Shown: one piece after another, positions 25,894 through 35,389 of the stretch
Numbering within the stretch: the first letter of the stretch is position 1
Layout: each line of letters begins with the position of its first letter
Source: Enterobacter chuandaensis
GTDB taxonomy: Bacteria; Pseudomonadota; Gammaproteobacteria; Enterobacterales; Enterobacteriaceae
Length of the DNA stretch: 64,000 bases
Direction: 5' to 3'
Assembly: GCF_003594915.1 (NCBI RefSeq)
Contig: NZ_QZCS01000004.1
Span: forward strand, 310,001 to 374,000
The notes under the pieces: generated by a model
Database searches by the model: none
The model's input: the letters and a program-made list of their open reading frames with translations, nothing else
Told to the model about the DNA's origin: nothing
Made by a program: the position numbers and the translations under genes

Positions 25894-27267
25894 TTATTTT
25901 AGCAGACGTACGCGGCAGGTTTTACCTTTAATCTTGCCGTTTTGCAGCTGCTTCCACGCCTTATGCGCAACCGCCTGGCGAATCGCTACGTACACATGTG
26001 CCGGATGAACCGCAATCTTCCCGATATCTGCGCCGTCCAGACCGATATCCCCGGTCAGCGCCCCTAACACATCACCCGGACGCATCTTGGCTTTTTTGCC
26101 GCCATCGATGCACAGCGTCGCCATCTCGGCCTCCAGCGGCACGAGCTTGACGCTGCCCGGCGCACTCACCCAGTTCAGTTTGATCTGCAACATTTCAGAA
26201 AGAATATTGGCACGCTGCGCCTCTTCTGGCGCGCAGAAGCTGATGGCCAGCCCGCTATTACCGGCGCGAGCAGTACGACCAATACGGTGGACGTGCACTT
26301 CAGGATCCCATGCCAGCTCATAGTTCACCACCAGCTCAAGGGATTTGATGTCCAGACCGCGCGCGGCGACGTCGGTCGCCACCAGTACGCGGGCGCTGCC
26401 GTTAGCGAAGCGCACCAGCGTCTGATCGCGATCGCGCTGTTCCAGATCGCCATGCAGCGACAGCGCGCTCTGTCCCGCCGCATTCAGAGCGTCACACACT
26501 GCCTGGCAGTCTTTTTTGGTATTACAGAACACCACACAGGATGCAGGCTGGTGCTGGCTCAGCAATTTCTGCAGGAGCGGGATTTTTCCCTGCTGCGACG
26601 TTTCAAAGAACTGCTGCTCGATGGCAGGCAGTGCATCAACGCTGTCAATCTCGATCGTGAGCGGGTTTTTCTGCACGCGACCGCTGATCGCGGCGATGGC
26701 TTCCGGCCAGGTCGCAGAGAACAGCAGCGTCTGACGATCGACCGGCGCGAAGCGGATCACCTCGTCAATCGCATCGCTGAAGCCCATATCCAGCATCCGA
26801 TCCGCCTCATCCATCACCAGCGTGCTTAATGCATCCAGCGATACGGTGCCTTTTTGAAGGTGATCCAGCAGACGGCCAGGCGTCGCAACAATAATGTGCG
26901 GCGCGTGCTGGAGTGAATCACGCTGCGCACCGAATGGCTGTCCACCACAAAGGGTTAAAATCTTGGTGTTGGGCAGGAAGCGCGCCAGACGACGCAGTTC
27001 GCCCGCGACCTGGTCTGCCAGCTCGCGGGTCGGGCACAGGACCAGTGACTGGGTCTGAAACAGCGACGCGTCAATATGCTGCAGCAGACCAAGACCGAAA
27101 GCGGCCGTTTTCCCGCTACCCGTTTTCGCCTGCACGCGTACGTCACGGCCCTCAAGAATGGCGGGCAAAGCGGCCGCCTGTACAGGCGTCATCGTGAGGT
27201 ATCCCAACTCGTTGAGGTTGTCGAGCTGGGCGGCAGGCAGAACATTCAGGGTAGAAAAAGCGGTCAC
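25894..27267 (-). CDS. dbpA: ATP-dependent RNA helicase DbpA
   Basis: 457 residues. DEAD-box helicase acting in 50S subunit assembly; it recognises hairpin 92 of 23S rRNA through its C-terminal RNA-binding domain. Motifs in order: Q motif MTPVQAAALP, motif I AKTGSGKTAAF, VMDEADRMLDMGF, SAT, RVLVATDVAARGLD and HRIGRTARAG. The C-terminal ~75 residues (LCIDGGKKAKMRPGDVLGAL...) are the DbpA RRM-like domain. Length agrees with E. coli DbpA. Confidence 0.97.
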   Translation of the reverse strand: MTAFSTLNVLPAAQLDNLNELGYLTMTPVQAAALPAILEGRDVRVQAKTGSGKTAAFGLGLLQHIDASLFQTQSLVLCPTRELADQVAGELRRLARFLPNTKILTLCGGQPFGAQRDSLQHAPHIIVATPGRLLDHLQKGTVSLDALSTLVMDEADRMLDMGFSDAIDEVIRFAPVDRQTLLFSATWPEAIAAISGRVQKNPLTIEIDSVDALPAIEQQFFETSQQGKIPLLQKLLSQHQPASCVVFCNTKKDCQAVCDALNAAGQSALSLHGDLEQRDRDQTLVRFANGSARVLVATDVAARGLDIKSLELVVNYELAWDPEVHVHRIGRTARAGNSGLAISFCAPEEAQRANILSEMLQIKLNWVSAPGSVKLVPLEAEMATLCIDGGKKAKMRPGDVLGALTGDIGLDGADIGKIAVHPAHVYVAIRQAVAHKAWKQLQNGKIKGKTCRVRLLK

Positions 27268-27294
27268 AATAGTCTCTCGTGGTGATCTTTACGG

Positions 27295-27477
27295 TCAGAT
27301 GGCGCGTATCCTCGCAGATCTCGGGGTTCGATGCGACAATTTAATCGGTTCTTCATCCGGCGGCGGGTCTGGCATCGGCTGCGGACGCGGAATGGGATCG
27401 GGCATCGGCACGGGATCGGTGGGGACAGGATCGGACTGACGCGATTGTTGCAGTAGCAGAGCGAGTAAAATGCTCAT
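27295..27477 (-). CDS. Small proline-rich hypothetical protein
   Basis: 60 residues: a short hydrophobic start (MSILLALLLQQS), then a Pro/Asp-rich stretch (DPVPTDPVPMPDPIPRPQPM) and a basic C-terminus. GGAGGG lies 6 bases before the ATG. It sits between dbpA and the FnrS gene. The hydrophobic start may be a weak signal or anchor. Not recognised; the PxP repeats make a chance ORF less likely but not excluded. Confidence 0.5.
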   Translation of the reverse strand: MSILLALLLQQSRQSDPVPTDPVPMPDPIPRPQPMPDPPPDEEPIKLSHRTPRSARIRAI

Positions 27478-27535
27478 CTTTCCCTCCAGGGTTTGCTGTC
27501 GTCCCTTTTAGGGTAGACGCTCAGAAACAGGAGGC

Positions 27536-27655
27536 AAAAAAAAGCCGACTATAAAGTCGGCGTCGTACGAATCAATTGTGCTATGCAGTAATTCAAAAAA
27601 GGAAGTAAGACAATATGGAGCGCAACGCCCATCGCTTGACGTTGCATTCACCTGC
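27536..27655 (-). ncRNA. fnrS: FnrS small regulatory RNA
   Basis: The minus strand reads like E. coli FnrS: a 5' end GCAGGTGAATGCAACGTCAA with the seed used for base pairing, a central TTACTTCCTTTTTTGAATTA, and a final GCCGACTTTATAGTCGGC hairpin with eight or more U, the Hfq-binding terminator. About 120 nt. FnrS is made under anaerobiosis and represses aerobic-metabolism mRNAs. Position between dbpA and zntB matches E. coli. Compared with my memory of the K-12 sequence only the terminator loop differs. Confidence 0.93.
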
Positions 27656-27690
27656 GGGAGCAATATTGCACCTTACGGGGGTGATGTTTA

Positions 27691-27704
27691 TTGACTTCGC
27701 TCAA
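27691..27704 (-). promoter_or_regulatory. FNR-binding site of fnrS
   Basis: TTGAGCGAAGTCAA on the minus strand, a TTGA-N6-TCAA FNR-type palindrome centred about 42 bases upstream of the presumed FnrS start, the class II activator position. An AATATT-like -10 element lies near 27665. Confidence 0.8.
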
Positions 27705-27750
27705 TTAAAAGAGCGTTTTAATCCTCGAAAAAGGTGAAAAAAGCGTAAAT

Positions 27751-28734
27751 TTACAGCCATTTACTACGATGCAACCACCATGCAACACCACCAATCAAAA
27801 CAACTAACATGACGCAAAACGCGGTGAAGCCGTATCGATATTCGCCGCCGGGTATACCGCCCAGATTGACGCCAAAAAGCCCTGTCAGAAACGTGCTGGG
27901 TAAAAAGACCATCGCCATCAGGGACATCGTGTAGGTTCTTCTCGCCAGTGACTCCTGCATCACCTGCGCGATTTCATCCGCCATCACCGCCGTTCGGGCG
28001 ATGCAGGAATCAATCTCATCCAGCCCGCGGCCAAGCCTGTCGGCAATGTCCTGCATTCTGCGGCGCTGATCGTCATTCATCCAGCTGAGTCTTTCGCTGG
28101 CCAGACGGGCATACACATCCCGTTGCGGCGTCATATAGCGACGCATCACGATCAGCTGCTTTCGCAATAATGCCAGAAAACCGCGCGGTGGGATCTGCTG
28201 ATCGAGCAGGTTATCTTCAAGGTCGATTATTTTATCGTGCAGCTCTTCAATAAACTCGCTCGCATGATCGGTCAGGGCGTCACAGACATCCACCAGCCAG
28301 CTGCCACAGTCAACCGGCCCGGTCCCTTCTTTGAGATCGTTCACAATGTCATCCAGCGCCAGAACTTTACGCTGGCGGGTTGAAACAATCAGCCCATCGT
28401 CCATGTAGACGCGCATCGCAACCAGCTGATCGGGACGTTCATCCGTGCTGCCGTTGATACAGCGCAGGGTGATAAGCGTGCCGTCCCCCATTCTGCTTAC
28501 GCGGGGCCGCAGGCTTTCGCCCGCCAGCGCATCGCGCACGTTGTTAGGCAGGAGCGGGGTCGAGGCCAGCCAGTCGGCACTGTCCGGGTGGGTATAGTTC
28601 AGATGGAGCCAGCAAGGATGATCTTTATCAATAACATCATTATCTTCCAGCGGCCTGGCACCGCCGCGGCCATCCAGCACCCACGCAAAAACTGCGTCAG
28701 GAACGTTAAGTTCAGATCCTTTAATGCTTTCCAC
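27751..28734 (-). CDS. zntB: Zinc transporter ZntB
   Basis: 327 residues. CorA-superfamily pentameric channel/transporter for zinc. Large N-terminal cytoplasmic domain ([34 protein letters not shown]), long helix ([20 protein letters not shown]) and two C-terminal membrane helices with the pore motif [13 protein letters not shown] between them (GVN in place of the GMN of CorA). Length equals E. coli ZntB. Lies downstream of nothing on its strand and next to fnrS. Confidence 0.95.
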   Translation of the reverse strand: MESIKGSELNVPDAVFAWVLDGRGGARPLEDNDVIDKDHPCWLHLNYTHPDSADWLASTPLLPNNVRDALAGESLRPRVSRMGDGTLITLRCINGSTDERPDQLVAMRVYMDDGLIVSTRQRKVLALDDIVNDLKEGTGPVDCGSWLVDVCDALTDHASEFIEELHDKIIDLEDNLLDQQIPPRGFLALLRKQLIVMRRYMTPQRDVYARLASERLSWMNDDQRRRMQDIADRLGRGLDEIDSCIARTAVMADEIAQVMQESLARRTYTMSLMAMVFLPSTFLTGLFGVNLGGIPGGEYRYGFTAFCVMLVVLIGGVAWWLHRSKWL

Positions 28735-28852
28735 AGCGCCTACCCCTCTTTAGCTCTTTCGATGTCAGTCTAGCTTCCGTCAGGGGTTAAGCAACAACTA
28801 TGTCTCGCATCGCGCTGAAATCGCTCAGGAATTGTACATATTGTTTCAGAGG

Positions 28853-28877
28853 CGTAAAAAAGCCTGGCATGCCAGGC
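28853..28877 (-). terminator. Terminator of the chemoreceptor gene
   Basis: GCCTGGCATGCCAGGC perfect palindromic stem followed by TTTTTTT on the minus strand, 13 bases after the stop. Confidence 0.85.
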
Positions 28878-28889
28878 TTCGGGTCGCGC

Positions 28890-30032
28890 TCAGAGCGAGT
28901 GCTCAGGTCGCTGAAGGAAGGAGGCCGGGCCGGGCAATGGTGACTGAGGCGCGCCGTGGTCCAGCCTGAAGTTGCGGGTCCGCGCCTGCAGTTCAATCAC
29001 CTGATTACGCAGCACATCAGACGAACCGTTAAGTTCCTCCGCCATTGCCACATTGCTTTGCGTGACCCGCTCCAGCTCGGAGAGCGCCAGCGTGATCTGG
29101 GAAATCCCCTTCTCCTGCTCTGCGGTCGAGGTAGAAATCTCATCCATCAACCGGCTGACATTCCCGGAACCGGTCACGATTTCATGCATATTCTTTTCCG
29201 CTTCCGACACTACGCTCGCCCCCTGGGTCACATTGCTGCTGGTGACTTCAATCAGCGTTTTGATATTTTTCGCAGCTTCCGCGCTCCGGTGCGCCAGATT
29301 TCGCACCTCCTCCGCCACCACAGAAAAGCCTTTTCCGTGATCGCCAGCCCGCGCAGCTTCAACCGCGGCGTTCAGCGCCAGGATGTTGGTCTGGAATGCG
29401 ATACCGTCGATCAGAGAGATGATTTCCGTCATCTGCTGCGCACATTCAGTGATGGATTGCATATTAGTGGCAACCTGCCCCATCAGCTCGCCGCCCTTCC
29501 GCGCCTGCAACGTCGCGACATTTGCCTGCTCGCTCGCCAGCCGGGTGTTATCGGCATTGTTTCGGGTGCTTGCAGCCATCTGCTCCATGCTGGCGGCAGT
29601 TTGCACCAGAGACGCAGACTGCTGCTCGGTTTTCACCGAGAGCTGGGCGCTGCGGGAAGAGAGTTGATCCGATAAGGTCATCGCGTTTTGAGATGAAGAC
29701 CTGATCTCACGCACCAGCGTAGCAATGTTGCTGGAAAGACTGTTAATCCCGGGAATTAACCGCCCCGCGCAGTTATTGCCAAATTCGGGGATAGCGACAC
29801 CTAGATTGCCTGCGGTCACTTCTTCAATACTTTTTTTCACAGTATTGATCGGCGTCACAAGATACTTCGTCATATATCCCCAGAGCAAAAATAGCGCGAC
29901 GGAATTCACCAGATTAATCGAAATAAAGAGAGAGGAATTGCTGTTAAATAGAACAACCACACCCGCATTCACCAAAAAAACGCATAAAAGGAACCAGGCA
30001 ATGAAGGTTCTGACACTAATATTTCTTAGCAT
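28890..30032 (-). CDS. Methyl-accepting chemotaxis protein without periplasmic domain
   Basis: 380 residues from the ATG at 30032; earlier in-frame codons are less likely. Two adjacent membrane helices (FIAWFLLCVFLVNAGVVVLF and ISINLVNSVALFLLWGYM) with only a few residues between them, then a HAMP domain (YLVTPINTVKKSIEEVTAGN) and a kinase-control coiled coil with the conserved tip GIAFQTNILALNAAVEAARA and EVRNLAHRSAEAAKNIK. There is no ligand-binding domain and no C-terminal NWETF-type tether for CheR/CheB. It may sense membrane state or an internal cue. A chemoreceptor gene beside zntB is also known in Salmonella, from memory. Confidence 0.85.
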   Translation of the reverse strand: MLRNISVRTFIAWFLLCVFLVNAGVVVLFNSNSSLFISINLVNSVALFLLWGYMTKYLVTPINTVKKSIEEVTAGNLGVAIPEFGNNCAGRLIPGINSLSSNIATLVREIRSSSQNAMTLSDQLSSRSAQLSVKTEQQSASLVQTAASMEQMAASTRNNADNTRLASEQANVATLQARKGGELMGQVATNMQSITECAQQMTEIISLIDGIAFQTNILALNAAVEAARAGDHGKGFSVVAEEVRNLAHRSAEAAKNIKTLIEVTSSNVTQGASVVSEAEKNMHEIVTGSGNVSRLMDEISTSTAEQEKGISQITLALSELERVTQSNVAMAEELNGSSDVLRNQVIELQARTRNFRLDHGAPQSPLPGPASFLQRPEHSL

Positions 30033-30487
30033 GATTTTATCCACGGCTTTATATTTTTGGTCGGCATTAAGACTTATAGCATTCGCCTTTGAATTTGTCC
30101 TCACATACTACGCTGGTTTCTCGTTTCGCCGTTAGCTACCTGATATTTAACTTAAGTAAGGTAAAAAGAGCGTATTATGAGAAATGTTCTGTGCCGCATG
30201 CTGCGCCACTGGTCCGAAACCACCTGAAGCGATACCATCATCCACGCAGAGACGATACGTTCGCCCTCATATTTAAGGCGCTTTGCTATAATTATTCGTC
30301 TATGTTTAGCCATGCTTAATACGTTAATAAAAAGAATATATTTTATATTCTGCATGAGTTTGATGCTTTATATCACCGAACATTTTTCACGATAAATAAC
30401 TAATATGATTGAACGCGCATGTTCGTTGCCAGATAAAGATGTGCCGGCAGGCGAAACCGGTAACCCTCTCACAGGTGGGATTGCATA
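30033..30487. other. Divergent regulatory region between chemoreceptor and MHYT-EAL genes
   Basis: 455 bases, AT-rich, stops in all frames. It must hold both promoters. I looked for a sigma-28 site before the chemoreceptor and did not find a convincing one. Confidence 0.5.
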
Positions 30488-32617
30488 ATGCTCAATATAT
30501 CGTGGGACCCTGTCTTAATCGCTGTCTCTTATCTTGTGGCGTTTATCGCCTCCTTTGTGGCCCTGGACAGCGCCGGGAAAATCCCCCTTTCCAGCAGAAA
30601 GGCGGCTCTGTTCTGGCGCATTGCCGGAGGGGTCACGCTGGGCATCGGGATCTGGTCCATGCACTTCATTGGCATGCTGTCGATGCAAATGCCCATGATA
30701 ATGAGTTACGACCTGTGGTTAACCCTTGCGTCTCTCGGCGTGGCGGTGGTTGCCTCCACCACGGCCATTAATATTGCCGTCACGGGCAAACATCTCTCTC
30801 TCTTTCGGCTGTTGTTCGCCACGCTCATTCTCAGCGCTGGCGTGGTCGCCATGCACTATATCGGCATGGCCGCGTTGATGCTGAAAGATAGCATCCTCTG
30901 GGATCGGCGCATTGTGGGTCTGTCCGTGGCGATTGCCGTCGTCGCCTCCGGCGTGGCGCTGTGGCTGGCTTTTCGTCTCAGGGATAAGCACAAAGGGGTC
31001 TTTGTTAATCGCATTCTCGCCGCTTTCGTCATGAGCGCCGCCATCTGCGCAATGCACTATACGGGCATGAGTGCCGCGCATTTCCATGAAACCGCACACA
31101 CGCTTCCCGGCGGGGTCAGCGAACTGGGATTATCCATCTGGGTTTCCGTCACCACGCTCACCCTGCTCGGCGTGATGTTAATTATATCGCTTATTGATTC
31201 GCACTGGCGCACCACCCGGCTGACGGACAATTTGCGCCAGCTCAATCGTCAGCTTGAGCTTCAGGCACGCTTTGACGCCCTCACCGGCCTCGCAAACCGT
31301 CACCAGATGGATATGCGTATGCAGGATTGCCTTCGCAGCGCATTGCTGAGTAAGAAACCCTTCGCCGTGATTTTCCTGAACGTCGACCACTTCAGGCGCG
31401 TTAACGACACCTGGGGCCATAACGTCGGCGATGAACTGTTGATCACCATTGCCCAGCGCATTACGTCCCGGCTTACCCGCGAGATGACGCTGGCCAGGCT
31501 GGGTGGGGATGCCTTTATTCTGCTGGTTCCTGAATGTGACGATGAAAAGCTCAACACTTTGCTCACCACCCTGCTGGCGGATATGCGCCGCCCGCTTTCA
31601 CTTTGCGGACACACCCTGAGTACGACCCTCAGCGCGGGTGTCAGCCTCTATCCTCAGGATGGCGAAACGCTGCACGAGCTGAAATTTAAGGCAGATGCTG
31701 CCTTACATCACATTAAACAAGACGGACGCAACGGCTGGGCATTTTACCGCCCGGAGATGTCAACGGCGGTTCCGGCTAAACCCGGCTTTCTGCAGGATCT
31801 TTCTCAGGCGCTGGAGCGCGATCAATTTGAACTGTGGTATCAGCCAACCTGGCATGCGGAAGATAAGACCATCCACGGTTTTGAGGCCCTTTTGCGCTGG
31901 CGTCATCCTGAACAAGGGGTTTTGCTGCCGGGGCTGTTTTTACCCACGCTGGAACAAACGGGTTTAATTATTCCTGTCGGCAACTGGGCTATCGAAGCCG
32001 CATGTCGCCAGCTTCATTTCTGGACTGAACAGGGTTTCAGCCAGTGGACCTTATCGTTCAACTTATCCCCAGTACAGTTCGAACAGCCGGATATCTTTCA
32101 TATCGTCTCGTCGATGCTGGAAAAATATCAGCTCTCTCCCTCCCGCCTGGTCCTCGAGGTGACGGAGAGTACCGCGCTAAAAAACCTCGACCGCAGCATC
32201 GAGTTGCTCAATGCCTTTAACCATGCGGGGATCACCGTCTCCATTGATGATTTTGGCACGGGCTATTCCAACCTGCTGATGCTGAGCGTTCTTCCGGCAA
32301 AAGAGCTTAAAATCGACAAGAGTTTTGTGGCGTCAATGCTGGAAAATGAAAAAAGCCGCAAGCTGGTAGAAACCATTATTAATATCGCCCGCACCATGGA
32401 GATGAATGTGGTTGCCGAAGGGATCGAGACGGACGAACAGCAGGCAATCCTGACCCACCTCGGCTGCGACTATCTTCAGGGATTCCTTTTTTCCCGCCCT
32501 TTACCTGCCGATCAGGTTCCGTGGCTGCTGTTGCAGAAAAACTCAGAGAAACAAATTATACCCATGAGTCAAATGCGTACGGATCCCCCATTTATTTCAC
32601 AAAAAAATCATGCCTGA
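30488..32617 (+). CDS. MHYT-GGDEF-EAL membrane protein, probable c-di-GMP phosphodiesterase
   Basis: 709 residues. N-terminal MHYT sensor of seven helices with three signature motifs: MHFIGM (58-63), MHYIGM (122-127) and MHYTGM (189-194), thought to bind copper and sense O2, CO or NO. Next a GGDEF domain whose signature reads GGDAF, so cyclase activity is probably lost. Last an EAL domain with GFEALLRW, ELKIDKSFV, IDDFGTGYSN and VVAEGIE, all residues for c-di-GMP hydrolysis present. The degenerate GGDEF may act as a GTP-binding regulator. dgcM follows after 92 bases, so a cyclase and a phosphodiesterase may be cotranscribed. Confidence 0.9.
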   Translation: MLNISWDPVLIAVSYLVAFIASFVALDSAGKIPLSSRKAALFWRIAGGVTLGIGIWSMHFIGMLSMQMPMIMSYDLWLTLASLGVAVVASTTAINIAVTGKHLSLFRLLFATLILSAGVVAMHYIGMAALMLKDSILWDRRIVGLSVAIAVVASGVALWLAFRLRDKHKGVFVNRILAAFVMSAAICAMHYTGMSAAHFHETAHTLPGGVSELGLSIWVSVTTLTLLGVMLIISLIDSHWRTTRLTDNLRQLNRQLELQARFDALTGLANRHQMDMRMQDCLRSALLSKKPFAVIFLNVDHFRRVNDTWGHNVGDELLITIAQRITSRLTREMTLARLGGDAFILLVPECDDEKLNTLLTTLLADMRRPLSLCGHTLSTTLSAGVSLYPQDGETLHELKFKADAALHHIKQDGRNGWAFYRPEMSTAVPAKPGFLQDLSQALERDQFELWYQPTWHAEDKTIHGFEALLRWRHPEQGVLLPGLFLPTLEQTGLIIPVGNWAIEAACRQLHFWTEQGFSQWTLSFNLSPVQFEQPDIFHIVSSMLEKYQLSPSRLVLEVTESTALKNLDRSIELLNAFNHAGITVSIDDFGTGYSNLLMLSVLPAKELKIDKSFVASMLENEKSRKLVETIINIARTMEMNVVAEGIETDEQQAILTHLGCDYLQGFLFSRPLPADQVPWLLLQKNSEKQIIPMSQMRTDPPFISQKNHA

Positions 32618-32709
32618 CGGGATTAAGTAGAGTATGTTTCAAAGGAGTACACGCGAGTCAATTCTTTCATGATTGTCAGGCAAATTGTACCGATGAACAG
32701 GAAATCCCT

Positions 32710-33942
32710 ATGTCGCAAAATGGTTTTGATGCGCTGAATGCAATTAAAACGCCCGTGTGGCTTATTTCTCCTGTTTCAGAACAGATCATTTTTGCAAATG
32801 TGACCGCGACACTGCTCTCAGCCAGTAAAACCGTGGACGCCCTGCGTAAAGGCACCTATTCTGCAAGTGCGCATACCGCCCTGTCGATGTATGTTTCTGA
32901 ACTGAAAAACGATCAGGATATTGTCGAGATCTGGACAATTAGCCGCGATGGGCATGACGCGCCGCTTAGCTGTCGCCTCTCTCTCACTCACTCCCCACAA
33001 TACGGCGACCTTATCGTGTTTGAGGGGATCGCTTCGCAAGCCCCGTCAGGCCTGAAGGCCAGCCGCTCCGCAACCTATCAGCGTAAAAAACAGGGCTTGT
33101 ACGCGCGCTTTTTCCTGACCAACAGCGCGCCGATGCTGTTGATCGATCATGCCCGCGACGGGCATATTGTCGATGCAAACCTGGCGGCGCTCAGCTTCTA
33201 TGGCTATTCCCATGACGAAATGTGCAGCAAACATACCTGGGAAATAAACACTCTGGGAAGAGATGTCATGCCCATCATGACGGAGATCGCCGCGTTGCCC
33301 GGTGGACATAAGCCGCTCAATTTCGTCCACCGCCTTGCCGATGGCTCCACCCGCCATGTCCAGACCTATGCCGGCCCTATTGAGATCTACGGTGACAAAC
33401 TGATGCTGTGCATAATCCATGATATTACCGAGCAAAAGAGGCTTGAGCAGGAGCTGGAAAATGCTGCATTGCGTGACGCAATGACGGGTTTACTCAACCG
33501 GCGACAGTTCTACAACGTTATCGACCAAACCAACCTGAGCCACCTTTCCGCACAGCAGCAATTTAGCCTGCTGCTGGTCGATACCGATCATTTTAAAAAC
33601 ATTAACGACCTCTTCGGTCACCTGAAGGGCGATGAGGTGCTTATCGCACTCTCCCGAACGCTGGAAGCATGCAGCCGGCAGGATGACCTGGTGTTCCGCT
33701 GGGGCGGTGAAGAGTTTGTTATCCTGCTTCCGCGCACGTCCCTCGAAACGGCCCTGAAAATTGCTGAATCCGTCCGGGCGGCCGTTGCCCGTATCACCAT
33801 TGCGGGCTTACCGCGGTTTACGGTTAGCATTGGCGTGGCGCGGCATGACCCGGCAGAAAGTATTGATGAGCTGTTTAAACGCGTCGACGATGCGCTCTAT
33901 CGCGCTAAAAATGATGGGCGTAATAAAGTCCTCGCTGCATGA
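32710..33942 (+). CDS. dgcM: PAS-GGDEF diguanylate cyclase DgcM
   Basis: 410 residues from the ATG at 32710, the length of E. coli DgcM (YdaM); the frame is open further upstream but without PAS-like sequence. N-terminal PAS-like domain, a second PAS (LLIDHARDGHIVDANLAALS) and PAC (IIHDITEQKRLEQEL), then GGDEF with active-site RWGGEEFVILLP, substrate site DTDHFKNINDLFGHLKGD and inhibitory I-site RQDD five residues before it. In E. coli DgcM acts with PdeR and MlrA to switch on csgD and curli. Position near zntB matches E. coli. Confidence 0.88.
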   Translation: MSQNGFDALNAIKTPVWLISPVSEQIIFANVTATLLSASKTVDALRKGTYSASAHTALSMYVSELKNDQDIVEIWTISRDGHDAPLSCRLSLTHSPQYGDLIVFEGIASQAPSGLKASRSATYQRKKQGLYARFFLTNSAPMLLIDHARDGHIVDANLAALSFYGYSHDEMCSKHTWEINTLGRDVMPIMTEIAALPGGHKPLNFVHRLADGSTRHVQTYAGPIEIYGDKLMLCIIHDITEQKRLEQELENAALRDAMTGLLNRRQFYNVIDQTNLSHLSAQQQFSLLLVDTDHFKNINDLFGHLKGDEVLIALSRTLEACSRQDDLVFRWGGEEFVILLPRTSLETALKIAESVRAAVARITIAGLPRFTVSIGVARHDPAESIDELFKRVDDALYRAKNDGRNKVLAA

Positions 33943-34016
33943 AACTGGAGTATAGGGAAAAGCCCCGCTACAATGCCTGGCTTAAGTAAATTAACGACAG
34001 GTGGGTAGTAGCGATA

Positions 34017-34157
34017 ATGGGAAAAACAGAAATAATACTCACCATAATTATTTTACTGCTTATTATATTTGGCTTATGGTTTATTTTCAGTGGTGAGATC
34101 TGGTACTTCGTTGAATATCTGGAAAACAGCCTCTACCCCACTTTTGACGCGCTGTAG
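34017..34157 (+). CDS. Small single-helix membrane protein
   Basis: 46 residues: MGKTEI, then a strong membrane helix (ILTIIILLLIIFGLWFIF), and an acidic aromatic tail (SGEIWYFVEYLENSLYP). AGGTGGG precedes the ATG. Starts 74 bases after dgcM on the same strand, with a terminator about 130 bases beyond. Looks like a genuine small membrane protein; I cannot name it. Confidence 0.6.
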   Translation: MGKTEIILTIIILLLIIFGLWFIFSGEIWYFVEYLENSLYPTFDAL

Positions 34158-34285
34158 TGCATGTTTAATTTATTGTTTCACCTACCGTATTTGTCAGGTA
34201 TCAGCATAACCCAGAGCCGCGTAAGATACGCGTCGTTATCCTCCAACAACGTTGATAACGAATCACTAAATCATTTGCTTATTTC

Positions 34286-34310
34286 GCCCGTTCTCTGACG
34301 GGCTTTTTTT
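34286..34310 (+). terminator. Rho-independent terminator
   Basis: GCCCG/CGGGC stem with an 8-base loop followed by seven T; closes the dgcM/small-protein unit. Confidence 0.75.
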
Positions 34311-34347
34311 ATTTCCGGCGATTAAGCAAAACTGGCGCTATCGAGCG

Positions 34348-35247
34348 TCAGTCACCATGTTGGTGTAGCACCGCTCTGCTCCAGTCATAAAAGGCGCGTA
34401 CCGAAGGCGGGAGATAGCGGTTTTGTGGATAGACAAGCGAAAGCGGTAAATCGAAAGAGACGTCCTCCATACAGCGAACCAACGCCCCGCTCTTCAGATA
34501 CGGCTCGGCCAGATAGCTGGCCACGCGAATTAATCCAAGCCCTTGAATTCCGGCCTGGATATAGGCGTCGGTGTCATCGACGATTAATGTTTCTTTCATG
34601 CGGATTGCGCAATCGCCGTCATCACGCGTAAAAAACCAGTCGATAGTACGCCCGGTGCGGTGGTTCAGGTAGCCGACTGCATAATGCTTTTCCAGTTGGT
34701 CGAGATTTTTCGGCTTACCACAGGCGGCTATATAGTCCGGAGAGGCCAGAACAACCCACCTGAAGTTAGCCAGAGGTCGCGCGACCAGCGTCGTTGAATC
34801 TTCAATCCTTCCGGTGCGAATTACGCAGTCATACCCTTCCTGAATAATGTCCTCTACGCTATCGCTGGAACAGAGTATCAACTCCAGCTCGGGATACTGG
34901 CGCAGAAATTCCGGGAGCACGGGAAGAATGGAATGTCGGGCGAGAGACTGCGGCATCCCCACTTTAAAACGGCCTCTGGGCCGTGCGGATCTGCCGGGAA
35001 AGGAAGACTCCATCGTTGCGATATCCGACAGCAGTCGTTTGCTCTCGTCATAGTAACGCTGGCCCTCTGCGGTCACATTGAGTTTCCGGGTGGTACGTTG
35101 TAAAAGTTGGATACCCAGGAAGGTCTCCAGTTCCTTAACGACCCGCGATACGGTTGAACGCGGTAGCCCCAGCACTTCTGCCGCTCTGGCGAAGCTATGG
35201 GTATCGACTACGCAAACATAGACCCGCATTGATTCCAGTTTATCCAT
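34348..35247 (-). CDS. LysR-family regulator
   Basis: 299 residues. N-terminal winged helix (SFARAAEVLGLPRSTVSRVV, ELETFLGIQLLQRTTRKL), linker helix, and a substrate-binding domain of the CrgA/AaeR-like class (EGYDCVIRTGRIEDSTTLVA). Divergent from the NmrA-like reductase gene with 142 bases between, the usual layout for a LysR regulator controlling its neighbour. The effector is unknown. Confidence 0.88.
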   Translation of the reverse strand: MDKLESMRVYVCVVDTHSFARAAEVLGLPRSTVSRVVKELETFLGIQLLQRTTRKLNVTAEGQRYYDESKRLLSDIATMESSFPGRSARPRGRFKVGMPQSLARHSILPVLPEFLRQYPELELILCSSDSVEDIIQEGYDCVIRTGRIEDSTTLVARPLANFRWVVLASPDYIAACGKPKNLDQLEKHYAVGYLNHRTGRTIDWFFTRDDGDCAIRMKETLIVDDTDAYIQAGIQGLGLIRVASYLAEPYLKSGALVRCMEDVSFDLPLSLVYPQNRYLPPSVRAFYDWSRAVLHQHGD

Positions 35248-35389
35248 ATTCCCACCGCGCCTGAAAAGGTCAATTATCCCATTTATACGAACAGTCTAAC
35301 TTATGCCTGTTGTCTTATCGAATACGTTCAGCTGACATAACCTTGCTCAAGCCGAAGTAGACAGGCGATTTAACAAAGCGAGGCTCAGC

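Noticed and set aside
27615..27737. 40-codon plus-strand ORF with a GGAAG site between dbpA and zntB
   Set aside because: It is the antisense of the FnrS RNA and its promoter/FNR site, whose conservation explains the sequence.
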